A stretch of DNA of 34,586 nucleotides from Paucilactobacillus suebicus DSM 5007 = KCTC 3549 (GCF_001434475.1 NZ_AZGF01000023.1:2596-37181), one strand, 5' to 3'. Positions 24,894 to 34,395 are shown, numbered from the stretch's first letter. The notes: a model not told the origin generated them from the sequence alone. A program made the numbers and translations.

Positions 24894-25493
24894 TTGAACA
24901 ATCATCATTATACACAAAATCCAGACGTTTTACACGACAAAAAGACATGGAATTTCAAATTACGTGATCGTCAATTTGAATTCACAACTGACAACGGAGT
25001 GTTCTCTAAGCATACCGTTGATTTTGGCAGTCGAACATTAATAGAAAGTTTTTCTGATAAAGATCTGCCAGAAGGCAATATTTTAGATCTAGGATGTGGC
25101 TACGGGCCAATTGGTTTGTCAATCGCCAAGGACATGGATAATAGACATGTCGATATGGTAGATGTTAACGAACTGGCTATGGATTTAGCAAGAGAAAATG
25201 CGTCATTAAATAATATTTCGAATGTAAATATTTTTGCTTCCAGCGCATACGAAAACGTAACGCAAAGTTACGCGGCAATTTTGACTAATCCGCCTGTACG
25301 TGCGGGAAAAAAAGTTGTTGATGATTTTATTACCTCTTCATTTGATCATCTGATAAATGATGGCCAGTTATGGGTTGTTTTGCAAAAAAAGCAGGGTGCG
25401 CCGTCTGCAAAGAGACTAATGCAGCAAACATTTAATAATTGTGAGGTAATTACTAGAAATAAGGGCTACTACATATTGAGAAGTGTTAAGTAG
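24894..25493 (+). CDS. rsmC: Class I SAM-dependent methyltransferase, RsmC-like
   Basis: A 199-residue single-domain enzyme with motif I ILDLGCGYGPIGLS near residues 62-72 and the catalytic NPP in LTNPPVRAG, as in 16S rRNA m2G1207 methyltransferases. The N-terminus with YTQNPD resembles YbxB-type proteins. The start codon is TTG, with GGAG 10 nt upstream. It precedes tadA by 8 bp. In Bacillus the homologue lies next to rplL-rpoB; here it leads the tadA-SRP-dnaX group, as commonly in lactobacilli. The exact rRNA target is inferred from the family. Confidence 0.85.
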   Translation: MNNHHYTQNPDVLHDKKTWNFKLRDRQFEFTTDNGVFSKHTVDFGSRTLIESFSDKDLPEGNILDLGCGYGPIGLSIAKDMDNRHVDMVDVNELAMDLARENASLNNISNVNIFASSAYENVTQSYAAILTNPPVRAGKKVVDDFITSSFDHLINDGQLWVVLQKKQGAPSAKRLMQQTFNNCEVITRNKGYYILRSVK

Positions 25494-25501
25494 GAGGCCA
25501 T

Positions 25502-25999
25502 ATGTTAACTGTAGATCAACAAGTTTACTTCATGCGTGAAGCGATTAGAGAAGCATACAACGCACAGGTTATGGGAGAGGTTCCCATTGGAGCAGTTGTG
25601 GTACACGAGGGCAAAATTGTCGGACGTGGACATAATATGAGAGAGAAATTTCAAGATGTTACTTTTCATGCAGAAATACTGGCAATTACAGAAGCATGTC
25701 ACGCAATGCACAGCTGGCGATTAGAAAATTGTCAATTGTTTGTTACTCTTGAACCTTGCATGATGTGTAGCGGAGCCATTGTTAATTCAAGAATTGACAC
25801 TGTTTATTACGCTGCAGATGATCCAAAGGCAGGAACAGTACACAGCCTGTATCATCTATTGAATGACGATCGATTGAATCATCAGGTTAAAGTTGAATCT
25901 GGTTTATTGGCGGATCAATGCAGCCAAATGTTAAAAACTTTTTTCAAATCAATTCGAAAAAAACGTAGAATTCAGAAAAGATTATCTGCACATGACTAG
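25502..25999 (+). CDS. tadA: tRNA-specific adenosine deaminase
   Basis: Deaminates A34 to inosine in tRNA(Arg)ACG. The zinc and catalytic motifs are intact: His56-Ala-Glu58 and Pro85-Cys86-x-x-Cys89. The length of 165 residues is typical. AGGAGG precedes the ATG, and it is probably cotranscribed with the RsmC-like gene. The candidate -35 of the SRP RNA promoter overlaps its end. Confidence 0.95.
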   Translation: MLTVDQQVYFMREAIREAYNAQVMGEVPIGAVVVHEGKIVGRGHNMREKFQDVTFHAEILAITEACHAMHSWRLENCQLFVTLEPCMMCSGAIVNSRIDTVYYAADDPKAGTVHSLYHLLNDDRLNHQVKVESGLLADQCSQMLKTFFKSIRKKRRIQKRLSAHD

Positions 26000-26020
26000 C
26001 ATTTTTACGCTAGATATAGT
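25992..26020 (+). promoter_or_regulatory. ffs: Promoter of the SRP RNA
   Basis: ATGACT, 17 bp, then TATAGT. The -35 overlaps the tadA stop codon. It predicts a start near 26027. Confidence 0.5.
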
Positions 26021-26030
26021 ATAGTATTTA

Positions 26031-26125
26031 TTGCCGCAAGGCCTTAGGGCAAGGTTGCGCTTACGAATCGTGTCAGGTCCGGAAGGAAGCAGCACTAAGT
26101 CTGATGTAGCTTGTGCCTTAAGTTT
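26031..26125 (+). ncRNA. ffs: Signal recognition particle RNA, small (4.5S) type
   Basis: The strongly conserved domain IV tip is seen as GTGTCAGGTCCGGAAGGAAG followed by CAGCACTAAG. Flanking arms CTTAGGGCAAG and CTTGTGCCTTAAG pair to make the long stem. It is about 95 nt, so it lacks the Alu domain found in the long Bacillus RNA. It binds Ffh and targets nascent membrane proteins. Ends are approximate. The tadA-SRP RNA-dnaX order is typical of lactobacilli. Confidence 0.93.
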
Positions 26126-26138
26126 ATTAGAAATTAGC

Positions 26139-26175
26139 AGGATCGTCACAATTTAGGTTGTGGACGATCCTTTTT
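26139..26175 (+). terminator. Terminator after the SRP RNA
   Basis: A 13-bp stem with one bulge (26139-26151, 26158-26171), then T residues. Confidence 0.85.
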
Positions 26176-26224
26176 CATACGTCAATTTTAATTGCCTTAT
26201 GTTTTCGAAAAAACCAAAAAATGT

Positions 26225-26232
26225 GCTAAGAT
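26225..26232 (+). promoter_or_regulatory. Candidate extended -10 promoter for the dnaX cluster
   Basis: This stretch includes TAAGAT preceded by a G-C pair from TGC. The -35 is weak. Confidence 0.4.
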
Positions 26233-26272
26233 AAAATTCGTATTGAACAAGAAGAACAAGTGAAATTTGCGT

Positions 26273-26286
26273 GCAGTTTCGACTGC
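26273..26286 (+). promoter_or_regulatory. UUCG-loop hairpin in the dnaX leader
   Basis: GCAGT-TTCG-ACTGC, a perfect 5-bp stem just before the AGGGAG ribosome site. It may shape translation or merely stabilise the message. Confidence 0.35.
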
Positions 26287-26304
26287 TGAAAAGGGAGTAA
26301 AAAC

Positions 26305-28059
26305 ATGAGTTATCAAGCTTTATATCGTGTGTGGCGACCACAGCGATTTGACGAAATTGTTGGTCAGCAAGTAATCACTACGACTTTGAAAAACGCCCTC
26401 ATAACCCACCAGACGAGTCACGCTTATTTGTTTACTGGGCCCAGGGGAACGGGTAAAACGTCGGCTGCCAAAATATTTGCGAAGGCTATCAATTGTCATC
26501 ATCTTAAAGATGGTGAACCTTGTAATGAATGTGATACGTGTCGCCAAATTACGGCCGGTCAAATGAATGATGTGATCGAAATTGATGCGGCTTCTAACAA
26601 CGGCGTTGAAGAGATTCGTGATATTCGAGATAAGGCTAAATATGCACCAACACAGGCAGATTACAAGGTTTACATTATTGATGAAGTTCATATGCTTTCC
26701 ACTGGGGCATTTAATGCACTATTGAAAACTTTGGAAGAACCACCGGCAAATGTTGTTTTCATCTTAGCAACTACTGAACCGCATAAAATTCCATTGACGA
26801 TTATCTCCAGAACACAGAGATTTGATTTTAGGAGAATTTCATCGGATGACAGTTTCCAGAGAATGAAGTTCATATTAGATGAGAAAAAAGTTGAATATGA
26901 TGAACAGGCATTATGGGTGATTGCAAATGCAGCCGAGGGTGGTATGCGCGATGCATTGAGTATTTTAGATCAAGTACTTTCATTCAGTGATAATGAGGTT
27001 ACGTTAGATAATTCATTGCTTGTTACCGGTAGTGTTACAAAAGAGTTGTTGCAACAGTACTTTACGCAAATTTGTCAGCATAAAAGTGCCGATGCATTGA
27101 GTACTATGCAAGGCATCTTGGATGAAGGCAAAGATGGTCAACGGTTTATTGAAGATGTGATCTCATTTGCAAGAGACATACTGCTGTATCAAGAGGCTCC
27201 CGAAATGGTGGATGCAACTAGCACGGGAATGAGCAAAGAGCAATACGACGAGCTGGTAAAGTTAGCATCACCGGACGTGATATATGCAATGATTAATCAG
27301 CTGAACGAAATTCAACAAGAAATGCGGTTTACCACACACCCAGATGTCTATTTGGAGGTTCTGACGGTCAAACTGTCTCAATTAAAAGCAAAATCGGTGT
27401 CGACTCCGGTTAATACTGAAACGCGTGTGTCAACTGATGATGATACCGTTGCTAGTCTTGAAAGACAGATTAATTCATTGAAACAAACTGTGACACAATT
27501 ACAACAGGGACAGGTCCAACAACCTGTTCAACAGCCGAACAGATCAAGTACTCGCAAACCTAAAACGACTCAGATTAAAGTTAATTTGAGTAAAGTATAC
27601 CCAGTGCTGGAAGCGGCCACGAAGGATGACTTGATTAGTTTGCGTAACCTTTGGGAAGACATGATGAACATGCTAACGGTCCAGCAACGGGCACTGTTAC
27701 ACGTTTCTCAACCAGTTGCTGCTAGTGCTGATGGTGTAATTGTGGCATTTGAGTATGGATTGCTGTATCAAAAAGCGGTTGATGATCAAACACTGGAAGA
27801 TGACATGGAGTCTGATTTAAATAAGTTGAGTGGTGAAACACGCACTGTGGTGTTTGTGCCAAAGGATCAATGGCCAACGATCAGAAAAGACTTTATTGAC
27901 CAGCACAACTTGAATGGTGACCAAAATTCAACGGAAAATTCTCAAAATGATTCTAAAGATCAGACAAACGAGGACTCACAGCCAGTAATAGATGATAAAA
28001 TGGTTAGTGAAGCACAGAAATTATTTGGTGAAAATATTGTGGAAGTCAAAAACGATTAA
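26305..28059 (+). CDS. dnaX: DNA polymerase III subunit gamma/tau
   Basis: The clamp-loader ATPase. Walker A GPRGTGKT is at 45-52, the zinc module uses Cys64, 73, 76 and 79, and the Walker B-type IIDEVHML lies near 125. A Gln-rich, Pro-containing linker (about residues 405-425) leads to a divergent C-terminal domain that should contact DnaE/PolC and the helicase. The 584-residue length is normal for lactobacilli. AGGGAG precedes the ATG. It heads the dnaX-ebfC-recR-yaaL-tmk-darA-holB-yabA-rsmI cluster. Confidence 0.95.
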   Translation: MSYQALYRVWRPQRFDEIVGQQVITTTLKNALITHQTSHAYLFTGPRGTGKTSAAKIFAKAINCHHLKDGEPCNECDTCRQITAGQMNDVIEIDAASNNGVEEIRDIRDKAKYAPTQADYKVYIIDEVHMLSTGAFNALLKTLEEPPANVVFILATTEPHKIPLTIISRTQRFDFRRISSDDSFQRMKFILDEKKVEYDEQALWVIANAAEGGMRDALSILDQVLSFSDNEVTLDNSLLVTGSVTKELLQQYFTQICQHKSADALSTMQGILDEGKDGQRFIEDVISFARDILLYQEAPEMVDATSTGMSKEQYDELVKLASPDVIYAMINQLNEIQQEMRFTTHPDVYLEVLTVKLSQLKAKSVSTPVNTETRVSTDDDTVASLERQINSLKQTVTQLQQGQVQQPVQQPNRSSTRKPKTTQIKVNLSKVYPVLEAATKDDLISLRNLWEDMMNMLTVQQRALLHVSQPVAASADGVIVAFEYGLLYQKAVDDQTLEDDMESDLNKLSGETRTVVFVPKDQWPTIRKDFIDQHNLNGDQNSTENSQNDSKDQTNEDSQPVIDDKMVSEAQKLFGENIVEVKND

Positions 28060-28074
28060 AGGTGGAGATTAATT

Positions 28075-28389
28075 ATGATGCGTGGAATGGGTAATATGCA
28101 ACAAATGATGAAACAAGCACAAAAAATGCAAAAGAAAATGATGGAAGAACAAGAAGAGCTAAATGGTAAGGAATTCATTGGAACAGCACCTGACAATATG
28201 GTTAAAGCAACTTTTAGTGGAGACAAAAAGCTAAAAGATTTGGCTATTAACAAGGAAGCTGTTGATCCTGACGATGTTGAAATGTTACAAGATTTAGTAC
28301 TGGCAGCGGTTAACGATGGTTTGTCAAAGATTGACGATGCAACTCAACAATCAATGGGAAAGTACACTAAGGGCATTCCAGGAATGTAA
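28075..28389 (+). CDS. ebfC: YbaB/EbfC family nucleoid-associated protein
   Basis: A 104-residue small DNA-binding protein that forms a tweezer-like dimer. It has a Met/Gln/Lys-rich first helix ([19 protein letters not shown]), then a beta region with [26 protein letters not shown] precedes the ATG. It sits between dnaX and recR, its conserved position, and is probably cotranscribed with them. Confidence 0.95.
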   Translation: MMRGMGNMQQMMKQAQKMQKKMMEEQEELNGKEFIGTAPDNMVKATFSGDKKLKDLAINKEAVDPDDVEMLQDLVLAAVNDGLSKIDDATQQSMGKYTKGIPGM

Positions 28390-28404
28390 AAGGAGTTTGA
28401 TTTA

Positions 28405-29004
28405 ATGCAATATCCAGAGCCAATTGCGCAATTAATTGATAGTTATATGAAGTTACCCGGGATTGGCGCAAAAACAGCGGCTCGTCTTGCATTTTACACG
28501 GTTAGCATGGATGGTGATGATGTGACTAATTTTGCCAAGGCATTGATTGCTGCCAAGCGCGACTTACACTATTGCAGTATCTGCGGTAATCTTACTGAGG
28601 AAGATCCATGTTTAATTTGTAAAGATAAATCACGGGATCAGAGTACAATTTTGGTTGTTGAAGAATCTAAGGATATTATTTCCATGGAAAAGATGAAAGA
28701 ATATCATGGTCTTTATCACGTATTACATGGGGTTTTATCTCCAATTGAAGGTACTGGTCCTGAAGACATTAACATTTCTTCTTTACTAACTAGATTGCAA
28801 AAAAATGACGAAGTTAAAGAAGTTATCGTTGCTACTAATGCATCAACGGAAGGCGAAGCCACGGCAATGTATCTGTCTCGATTAATTAAACCCGCGGGAA
28901 TTAAAGTCACTAGACTGGCACATGGATTGTCAGTAGGGGCTGATATTGATTACGCGGATGAAATGACACTGTATAAGGCAGTTGAAGGTAGAACTGAAAT
29001 TTAG
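28405..29004 (+). CDS. recR: Recombination mediator RecR
   Basis: Works with RecO (and RecF) to load RecA at gaps. The helix-hairpin-helix [15 protein letters not shown] is near the N-terminus, the zinc finger uses Cys57, Cys60, Cys69 and Cys72, and a Toprim domain with VVEESKD and the TEGEAT region follows. The 199-residue length is typical. An AAAAGGAG site precedes the ATG. Confidence 0.97.
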   Translation: MQYPEPIAQLIDSYMKLPGIGAKTAARLAFYTVSMDGDDVTNFAKALIAAKRDLHYCSICGNLTEEDPCLICKDKSRDQSTILVVEESKDIISMEKMKEYHGLYHVLHGVLSPIEGTGPEDINISSLLTRLQKNDEVKEVIVATNASTEGEATAMYLSRLIKPAGIKVTRLAHGLSVGADIDYADEMTLYKAVEGRTEI

Positions 29005-29013
29005 GAGACCGTG

Positions 29014-29262
29014 ATGTTTAAAAAGCGAATTCAGAAAGTTAAGCAAAATTATGATCAACAGCTTCTAGATGTCATTTATGATGTTAAAGCTGATTGGGAT
29101 CATGCTCGTGAGACGCAAAAAGCGGTCTATGAGAGCGAAGTTAATAATGAACTATTGATGCAGACAAAATTGCAGGAACAAAAATATATGTATCTGTATC
29201 ATGAGGCTAAGCGCAGACAAGTTCACGGACAACTGCAACATAACATTGCAGTAAAACAGTAA
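29014..29262 (+). CDS. yaaL: YaaL family small protein (DUF2508)
   Basis: An 82-residue charged, mostly helical protein of unknown function found in this place, between recR and tmk, in many Bacilli. It contains KVKQNYDQQLLDVIYDVK and a Tyr-rich C-terminal helix YMYLYHEAKRRQVHGQL. A GTG immediately before the ATG is possible, but AGGAG spacing (6 nt) favours the ATG at 29014. Confidence 0.85.
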   Translation: MFKKRIQKVKQNYDQQLLDVIYDVKADWDHARETQKAVYESEVNNELLMQTKLQEQKYMYLYHEAKRRQVHGQLQHNIAVKQ

Positions 29263-29285
29263 TTTAACGGGAAAGTAGGATGAAG

Positions 29286-29924
29286 ATGGCAGGCAAATTT
29301 ATTTCATTTGAGGGACCGGATGGCGCTGGTAAAACTAGTGTAATTAAAAAAATTAGTTCAGAGCTAGGCGATAAATTGGGTGATCAACTAATGGTGACAC
29401 GTGAACCCGGTGGTAATTCGATCTCCGAAGCCATTCGAAAAATTATTTTAAATCCGGTGAATACTCAGATGGACGTGCGCACTGAGGCATTGTTGTATGC
29501 AGCGGCTAGGCGGCAACATATTGTTGAACAAATTATACCTGCTCTAAACGAAGGCAAGACAGTTCTTTGTGATCGTTACGTTGACAGTTCAATTGCGTAC
29601 CAAGGTGCTGGTCGACAAATTGGTGAAAAAGAAGTTTGGCAAATTAACCAATTTGCGATCGACGGGCTTGAGCCCGATTTAACAATTTACCTTGATATCG
29701 AATCGGCCGAAGGTATCAATAGAATTATGCAACATCGTACGGATGAAATTAATCGATTAGATGTGGAAAAATTAGAATTTCATCAGCGGGTGAGACAATC
29801 ATATTTAAGACTGCAAAAAAATAATTCTGATCGAATTAAGTTGATAGATGCGAGTCCTGCATTAGACAAAGTAGTTGAACAAGTCAGAAACACAATCTTG
29901 CAAAAATATCCAAACCTGTTTTAA
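29286..29924 (+). CDS. tmk: Thymidylate kinase
   Basis: Phosphorylates dTMP to dTDP. P-loop GPDGAGKT is at residues 10-17 and the DRYVDSS motif binds the nucleotide base and phosphate; a lid segment follows near the C-terminal half. Length is 212 residues. An in-frame ATG at 29280 is also possible; the later ATG gives the usual MAGKFISFEG and better spacing to AGGA. It connects functionally with dut and nrdHEF in this window. Confidence 0.95.
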   Translation: MAGKFISFEGPDGAGKTSVIKKISSELGDKLGDQLMVTREPGGNSISEAIRKIILNPVNTQMDVRTEALLYAAARRQHIVEQIIPALNEGKTVLCDRYVDSSIAYQGAGRQIGEKEVWQINQFAIDGLEPDLTIYLDIESAEGINRIMQHRTDEINRLDVEKLEFHQRVRQSYLRLQKNNSDRIKLIDASPALDKVVEQVRNTILQKYPNLF

Positions 29925-29952
29925 TTAAAAGTAAATGACGGGGTGAGCAGAT

Positions 29953-30282
29953 ATGAAAATGATAATTGCAATTATTCAGGATAAAGATAGCAATGTTTTA
30001 AGCAACGCGTTTATTGAAGCTAATATTCGTGCAACCAAGTTATCAAGTACAGGCGGATTTCTTAGATCAGGTAATACTACTTTTTTGGTCGGAGTTGATG
30101 ATGATCGAGTTGATGATGTTCTGTCTATTATTAAAAAAACATCTCATGCTCGCGGTCAATTCATGACTCCACAAGTTAGTATGGATGCATCTATGGACGC
30201 ATCTGCATCTTATCCGGTTGAAGTACAAGTTGGTGGAGCTACAGTATTCGTACTGCCAATTGAACAGTTTCACCAGTTTTAA
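29953..30282 (+). CDS. darA: Cyclic-di-AMP receptor, PII-like (DarA/PstA)
   Basis: A 109-residue trimeric signalling protein (YaaQ) that binds c-di-AMP. Conserved features include MKMIIAIIQDKD, the ATKLSSTGGFLRSGNTTFLVG block and the C-terminal YPVEVQVGGATVFVLP. A short repeat, SMDASMDAS, fills the flexible loop. A GGGGTGA ribosome site precedes the ATG. It is part of the dnaX cluster and lies 12 bp before holB. Confidence 0.95.
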   Translation: MKMIIAIIQDKDSNVLSNAFIEANIRATKLSSTGGFLRSGNTTFLVGVDDDRVDDVLSIIKKTSHARGQFMTPQVSMDASMDASASYPVEVQVGGATVFVLPIEQFHQF

Positions 30283-30294
30283 AGAGTGAATATA

Positions 30295-31323
30295 ATGGAA
30301 AACACACAGACTAATCGGGACATTGGAACATTTCCAACAAACATTGCAGACCGATTTCAGACAGCAATTGAACAAAACGAATTGGCACATGCCTATCTGC
30401 TAGTTGGACCATCTGGCGCTGGAAAGACGCAACTGGCTCAATGGGTCGCAATGCGCCTTTTTTGTAAGCATGTTGATGAAAACGGCCAACCGGATGGTAC
30501 CTGTGAAGAATGTCAGCGGATTATTAACCATCTTCATCCGGATGTTTTGACAATTGCCCCGGATGGTCGGCAAATTAAAGTTGATCAAATTAGATTTCTA
30601 AAATCTGAATTTAGCAAAAGTGCTGTTGAGGGAAATCAAAAGGTATTTATTATTCAGGATGCCGATAAAATGACGGTCAGCGCTGCTAACAGTTTGCTTA
30701 AATTTTTAGAAGAACCAGCAAGTGATTTCGTTGCTTTTTTGATTACCACTAACAAGGGAGCAATTTTACCAACTGTTCAATCACGCGCACAAATTGTGGA
30801 ATTCGCACCGCTTTCGTTTGATAAATTTAAACAACAGTTGGTAGATCAAGGTGTTGATGCGGATGTAATTAATTTGGCGGCAAGTCTGACAAATTCATTG
30901 GATGATGTGATGACACTACTTGAGGATGAATGGTTAGAAAAAGCCCAAAATGCGGTTGCTAAGTGGTTCAAATTAACTGCCAAAGCTGACATGCAGGCTT
31001 TTATTAGTGTATCTCAAGATGTAATGCCGGTAGTTAAGGATCGCAATCAGCAGCAGACAATATTTGATATGATCATGTTGGTGTGGCGAGATACCATGTT
31101 GACAGCTAACCAAGACGATTTGTCTGATCGAATCAGTTTTGTATCACTTCAAAGTGATATTAGGCAGACAGCTAATCAATACTCACCGTCAAAGTTAACC
31201 AAAACGGCACAGATGACCTTGCAGACCCGGCGACTACTTGATCAAAATATTAATTTTCAAAATATTTTAGAAGAATTAACAATTAAAATCGTTAGTGAAC
31301 TTAGCAATGGTGCGGAGGTATGA
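30295..31323 (+). CDS. holB: DNA polymerase III subunit delta'
   Basis: A clamp-loader subunit related to DnaX. The P-loop-like GPSGAGKT is near residues 38-45, and a Cys-containing CEEC segment follows. QDADKMTVSAANSLLKFLEEP is the delta' signature. It has 342 residues. A GTG at 30286 falls within the AGAGTGA ribosome site, so the ATG at 30295 is used. One base separates its stop from yabA. Confidence 0.94.
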   Translation: MENTQTNRDIGTFPTNIADRFQTAIEQNELAHAYLLVGPSGAGKTQLAQWVAMRLFCKHVDENGQPDGTCEECQRIINHLHPDVLTIAPDGRQIKVDQIRFLKSEFSKSAVEGNQKVFIIQDADKMTVSAANSLLKFLEEPASDFVAFLITTNKGAILPTVQSRAQIVEFAPLSFDKFKQQLVDQGVDADVINLAASLTNSLDDVMTLLEDEWLEKAQNAVAKWFKLTAKADMQAFISVSQDVMPVVKDRNQQQTIFDMIMLVWRDTMLTANQDDLSDRISFVSLQSDIRQTANQYSPSKLTKTAQMTLQTRRLLDQNINFQNILEELTIKIVSELSNGAEV

Positions 31324-31324
31324 A

Positions 31325-31675
31325 ATGAGCGAAGATTTGGAGAAAAGTAAAATTTACGACCGATTTGAGCGAGTTACTGAGCAGACCAAAGACCTGCTTG
31401 AAAAAATGGAGCAATTGCAGTTACAAATAACAGAAGTGCTGGAAGAAAATGCTGAGTTAACGATTGAAAATGAACATTTGCATAAATTAATTGCGGAGAA
31501 TCAACAGGAAAATGAATCAGCAGAGCTTTCATCGTCCCGTCAAAATCTACAAAAACTCTATGAACAAGGGTTTCATGTTTGCAATGAATACTACGGCAAA
31601 CGACTGGATCATCATGAATCATGCACTTTTTGTTTAGATGCAATTTTTGGCAGACGCGGGAATGGCGCCAATTAA
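31325..31675 (+). CDS. yabA: Replication initiation control protein YabA
   Basis: Restrains DnaA at the origin by bridging it to the DnaN clamp. The 116-residue protein has an N-terminal leucine-zipper coiled coil (about residues 10-65) and a C-terminal zinc module with His84, Cys86, Cys100 and Cys103. GGAGG before the ATG lies at the end of holB, so translation is coupled. The start upstream at 31295 would lie inside holB and is rejected. Confidence 0.94.
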   Translation: MSEDLEKSKIYDRFERVTEQTKDLLEKMEQLQLQITEVLEENAELTIENEHLHKLIAENQQENESAELSSSRQNLQKLYEQGFHVCNEYYGKRLDHHESCTFCLDAIFGRRGNGAN

Positions 31676-31688
31676 CTGGAGGAAATCA

Positions 31689-32555
31689 ATGCAGTCACAA
31701 CGAAGCTTTCAGAAGACAAATCAAGGTAGCTTATTTTTAGTCCCAACACCAATTGGTAACTTGCAGGATATGACTTATCGTGCGGTGCAGGTACTTAAGG
31801 ACGTTGATTTGATTGCTGCTGAAGATACTCGTAATACACAAAAACTGTTAAACCATTTTGAAATCGAAACGAAGCAGATCAGCTTTCATGAACACAATAC
31901 CGTGCAGAGAATTCCCCAACTAATTGAAAAATTAGAAGATGGAATCAGTATTGCCCAGGTTAGTGATGCTGGGATGCCATCTATTTCTGATCCTGGTAAG
32001 GAATTGGTTGCAAAATGTGTTGAAAAAGGCATTACGGTTGTTCCGCTTCCCGGTGCTAATGCAGGATTAACTGGATTGATTGCATCTGGCATTGTTCCTC
32101 AACCGTTTTATTTTCATGGCTTTTTGGATCGAAAAAATAATTTACAATTAGAAGAGTTACAAAAATTGACTGTGCATAAAGAGACTTTGATTTTTTACGA
32201 AGCACCGCATCGGTTGAAAAAAACGTTAGAAAATATGGTTAGCGTTTTCGGTGGTGAACATCAGGCTGTTTTAGCACGAGAGCTGACTAAAAAGTATGAG
32301 GAATTTCTCCGTGGCACACTCGATGAACTGAATGATTGGGCTCACAACGATCAAGTTCGCGGTGAATTTGTAATTATTGTTGCCGGATTTGAGCAGACTA
32401 ATCCTCAGACAGACTCGACAAAAGATTTACCGGTTAATGAGCAGATTGATAGGTTGATTGAGGATGGTATGACTGTTAACGGTGCAATTAAACAGGTTGC
32501 TAAGCAACAGGGACTTAATCGGCAAGAAGTATACAGACAATACCATGAAATTTAA
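31689..32555 (+). CDS. rsmI: 16S rRNA (cytidine-1402-2'-O)-methyltransferase
   Basis: A SAM-dependent TP-methylase fold enzyme that modifies the decoding centre. It has the family's VPTPIGNLQDMT opening, AAEDTRNTQKLL, a VSDAGMPSISDPG loop and PGANAG. Length is 288 residues. GGAGG is 7 nt before the ATG at 31689; starting earlier would run the protein back into yabA. It ends the dnaX cluster. Confidence 0.96.
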   Translation: MQSQRSFQKTNQGSLFLVPTPIGNLQDMTYRAVQVLKDVDLIAAEDTRNTQKLLNHFEIETKQISFHEHNTVQRIPQLIEKLEDGISIAQVSDAGMPSISDPGKELVAKCVEKGITVVPLPGANAGLTGLIASGIVPQPFYFHGFLDRKNNLQLEELQKLTVHKETLIFYEAPHRLKKTLENMVSVFGGEHQAVLARELTKKYEEFLRGTLDELNDWAHNDQVRGEFVIIVAGFEQTNPQTDSTKDLPVNEQIDRLIEDGMTVNGAIKQVAKQQGLNRQEVYRQYHEI

Positions 32556-32573
32556 CGAGGAGGTGTCAATCAA

Positions 32574-33338
32574 ATGTTAGCCGAAAATGAATTTGAAATG
32601 AATCATCATATTACATACTATGAGTGCGATCCACGCAGCTTTTTAACAGTGGGGATGATGATTAATTTGGCTGTACTGGTTTCTGGAGTTCAGGCAGATC
32701 ACTTAAATGCCGGTACTGAGGCAGCTAATAGGGTCGGTGGTGGTTGGGTTATCACTAGTTACGAAATCAATGTTAATTCACTACCTAAGATGGGTGATGA
32801 CGTTGTTCTTGGCACTCGCACGACTTCTTATAATAAGTATTTTGCCTACCGCGAGTTCTGGATCAGTGACCATAATGGCAATGAATACGCTCATATTAAT
32901 GGTATTTTTGTTTTTATGGACTTAACCAGCCGCAAGATGGTTCAAATTCCTGATTTAATGATTGAACCATATCATTCCAAAAGTGTTAAAAGAATGCCTA
33001 AATTTGGCCGAGCACAGGAACTTATGGACGAAGATTTAACTAATCAAAAAAATTATCGAGTTAGATATTTTGATATTGATGCCAACCGGCATGTTAATAA
33101 CTCTCATTACTTTGATTGGATGTTGGATGTGTTGGATGCCGAATTTTTAAAAACACACGAGCTTAAAAAAATGCTTATCAAGTATGAACGTGAAGTTCGG
33201 TATGGGGATACAGTGACGAGCCAGGCTGGCATCGATCAGAATACGGGTGCAGACGAAATAATTACTAAACATCAAATCTTAGTTGATGATGGTATTAATG
33301 CCATTGCAAATTGTTGGTGGAATGAAAGCGTATCATAA
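32574..33338 (+). CDS. Acyl-ACP thioesterase
   Basis: Releases fatty acids from acyl carrier protein. It is a 254-residue double hot-dog protein of the FatA/TesA-like bacterial group. The catalytic D-x-N-x-H sequence is seen at Asp169, Asn171 and His173 in FDIDANRHVNN. GAGGAGG precedes the ATG. It starts 18 bp after rsmI and may be cotranscribed with it. Confidence 0.92.
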   Translation: MLAENEFEMNHHITYYECDPRSFLTVGMMINLAVLVSGVQADHLNAGTEAANRVGGGWVITSYEINVNSLPKMGDDVVLGTRTTSYNKYFAYREFWISDHNGNEYAHINGIFVFMDLTSRKMVQIPDLMIEPYHSKSVKRMPKFGRAQELMDEDLTNQKNYRVRYFDIDANRHVNNSHYFDWMLDVLDAEFLKTHELKKMLIKYEREVRYGDTVTSQAGIDQNTGADEIITKHQILVDDGINAIANCWWNESVS

Positions 33339-33346
33339 ATTTTTGT

Positions 33347-33354
33347 GGTAAACT
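33347..33354 (+). promoter_or_regulatory. Candidate extended -10 promoter for galE
   Basis: This stretch includes TAAACT directly after TGG. The -35 is poor. Confidence 0.35.
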
Positions 33355-33383
33355 AAATTTATTAATTTGGTTGGAGGGATAAT

Positions 33384-34379
33384 ATGTCAATTTTAGTAGC
33401 AGGCGGTGCCGGATACATTGGTTCTCATATGGTCGCACGCTTGGTAGAACAGCATCAAGATGTGGTCGTCGTTGATAATTTATCAACGGGACACAAGAAA
33501 GCAATCGATCCTCAAGCAAAGTTTTATGAGGGTGATGTGCGAGATCATGACTTTTTAAATCATGTTTTTGAAAGTGAATCGATTGATGCGGTGGTTCATT
33601 TTGCTGCATTTTCAATTGTCCCAGAATCGATGGAAAAACCTTTAAAGTACTTTGACAATAATACTGGTGGGATGATCACTCTTCTTGAAGCAATGCATGA
33701 TCATGACGTCAAGAAAATTGTTTTCTCGTCAACGGCAGCGACATACGGTGTACCAGAATCAATTCCAATTAAGGAGACTGATTCTCAGGAACCAATTAAT
33801 CCTTATGGTGAAAGCAAGCTAATGATGGAAAAAATGATGCATTGGGCTGACGTAGCCTATGGCATTCATTTTGTGGCTCTACGCTACTTTAATGTGGCAG
33901 GAGCTAAGCCTGATGGGTCAATTGGTGAGGATCATGGTCCTGAAACTCATCTTGTGCCAATCATCATGCAGGTTGCTCAGGGTAAACGTGATGAATTAAG
34001 TATTTTCGGTGATGATTATGACACGCCAGATGGAACGAATGTCCGTGACTACGTTCATGTTATGGATTTGGCGGACGCTCACATTTTGGCGCTCAAATAT
34101 TTGAACGAAGGAAACGACAGTCGTGCATTTAACTTGGGTTCCTCAACGGGATTTTCAAATAAGCAAATGTTAGAAGCTGCTCGAGAAGTCACTGGTAAGG
34201 AGATTCCAGCTAAACTAGCACCACGTCGTCCTGGTGACCCAGACTCGTTAGTTGCCGCTAGTGATAATGCGCGTACCATTTTAGGATGGAAACCACAATT
34301 TGATGATGTTCATGAAATCATTAAAACCGCTTGGAAATGGCATTCAACCCATCCCAATGGATATGATGACCGCAAATAA
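33384..34379 (+). CDS. galE: UDP-glucose 4-epimerase
   Basis: Interconverts UDP-glucose and UDP-galactose for the Leloir pathway and polysaccharide precursors. The NAD motif GGAGYIG is at 7-13, STAATYG supplies the catalytic Ser/Thr, and Tyr141-x-x-x-Lys145 (NPYGESK) is the SDR pair. Length is 331 residues, typical. GGAGGG precedes the ATG. It is alone here, with no gal operon beside it, and is followed by a terminator and an apparent IS end. Confidence 0.95.
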   Translation: MSILVAGGAGYIGSHMVARLVEQHQDVVVVDNLSTGHKKAIDPQAKFYEGDVRDHDFLNHVFESESIDAVVHFAAFSIVPESMEKPLKYFDNNTGGMITLLEAMHDHDVKKIVFSSTAATYGVPESIPIKETDSQEPINPYGESKLMMEKMMHWADVAYGIHFVALRYFNVAGAKPDGSIGEDHGPETHLVPIIMQVAQGKRDELSIFGDDYDTPDGTNVRDYVHVMDLADAHILALKYLNEGNDSRAFNLGSSTGFSNKQMLEAAREVTGKEIPAKLAPRRPGDPDSLVAASDNARTILGWKPQFDDVHEIIKTAWKWHSTHPNGYDDRK

Positions 34380-34395
34380 GTATTAGTAGTATTTG

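Noticed and set aside
26881-26894. Poly-A run in dnaX (GAG AAA AAA GTT) that could allow a -1 frameshift, with a stop right after
   Set aside because: The product would end near residue 197, inside the ATPase region, unlike a gamma subunit. The run also lacks a clear downstream pseudoknot.
30175-30215. Tandem SMDAS repeat in DarA
   Set aside because: It lies in the variable loop of the PII-like fold and is only two short copies; it is most likely neutral.
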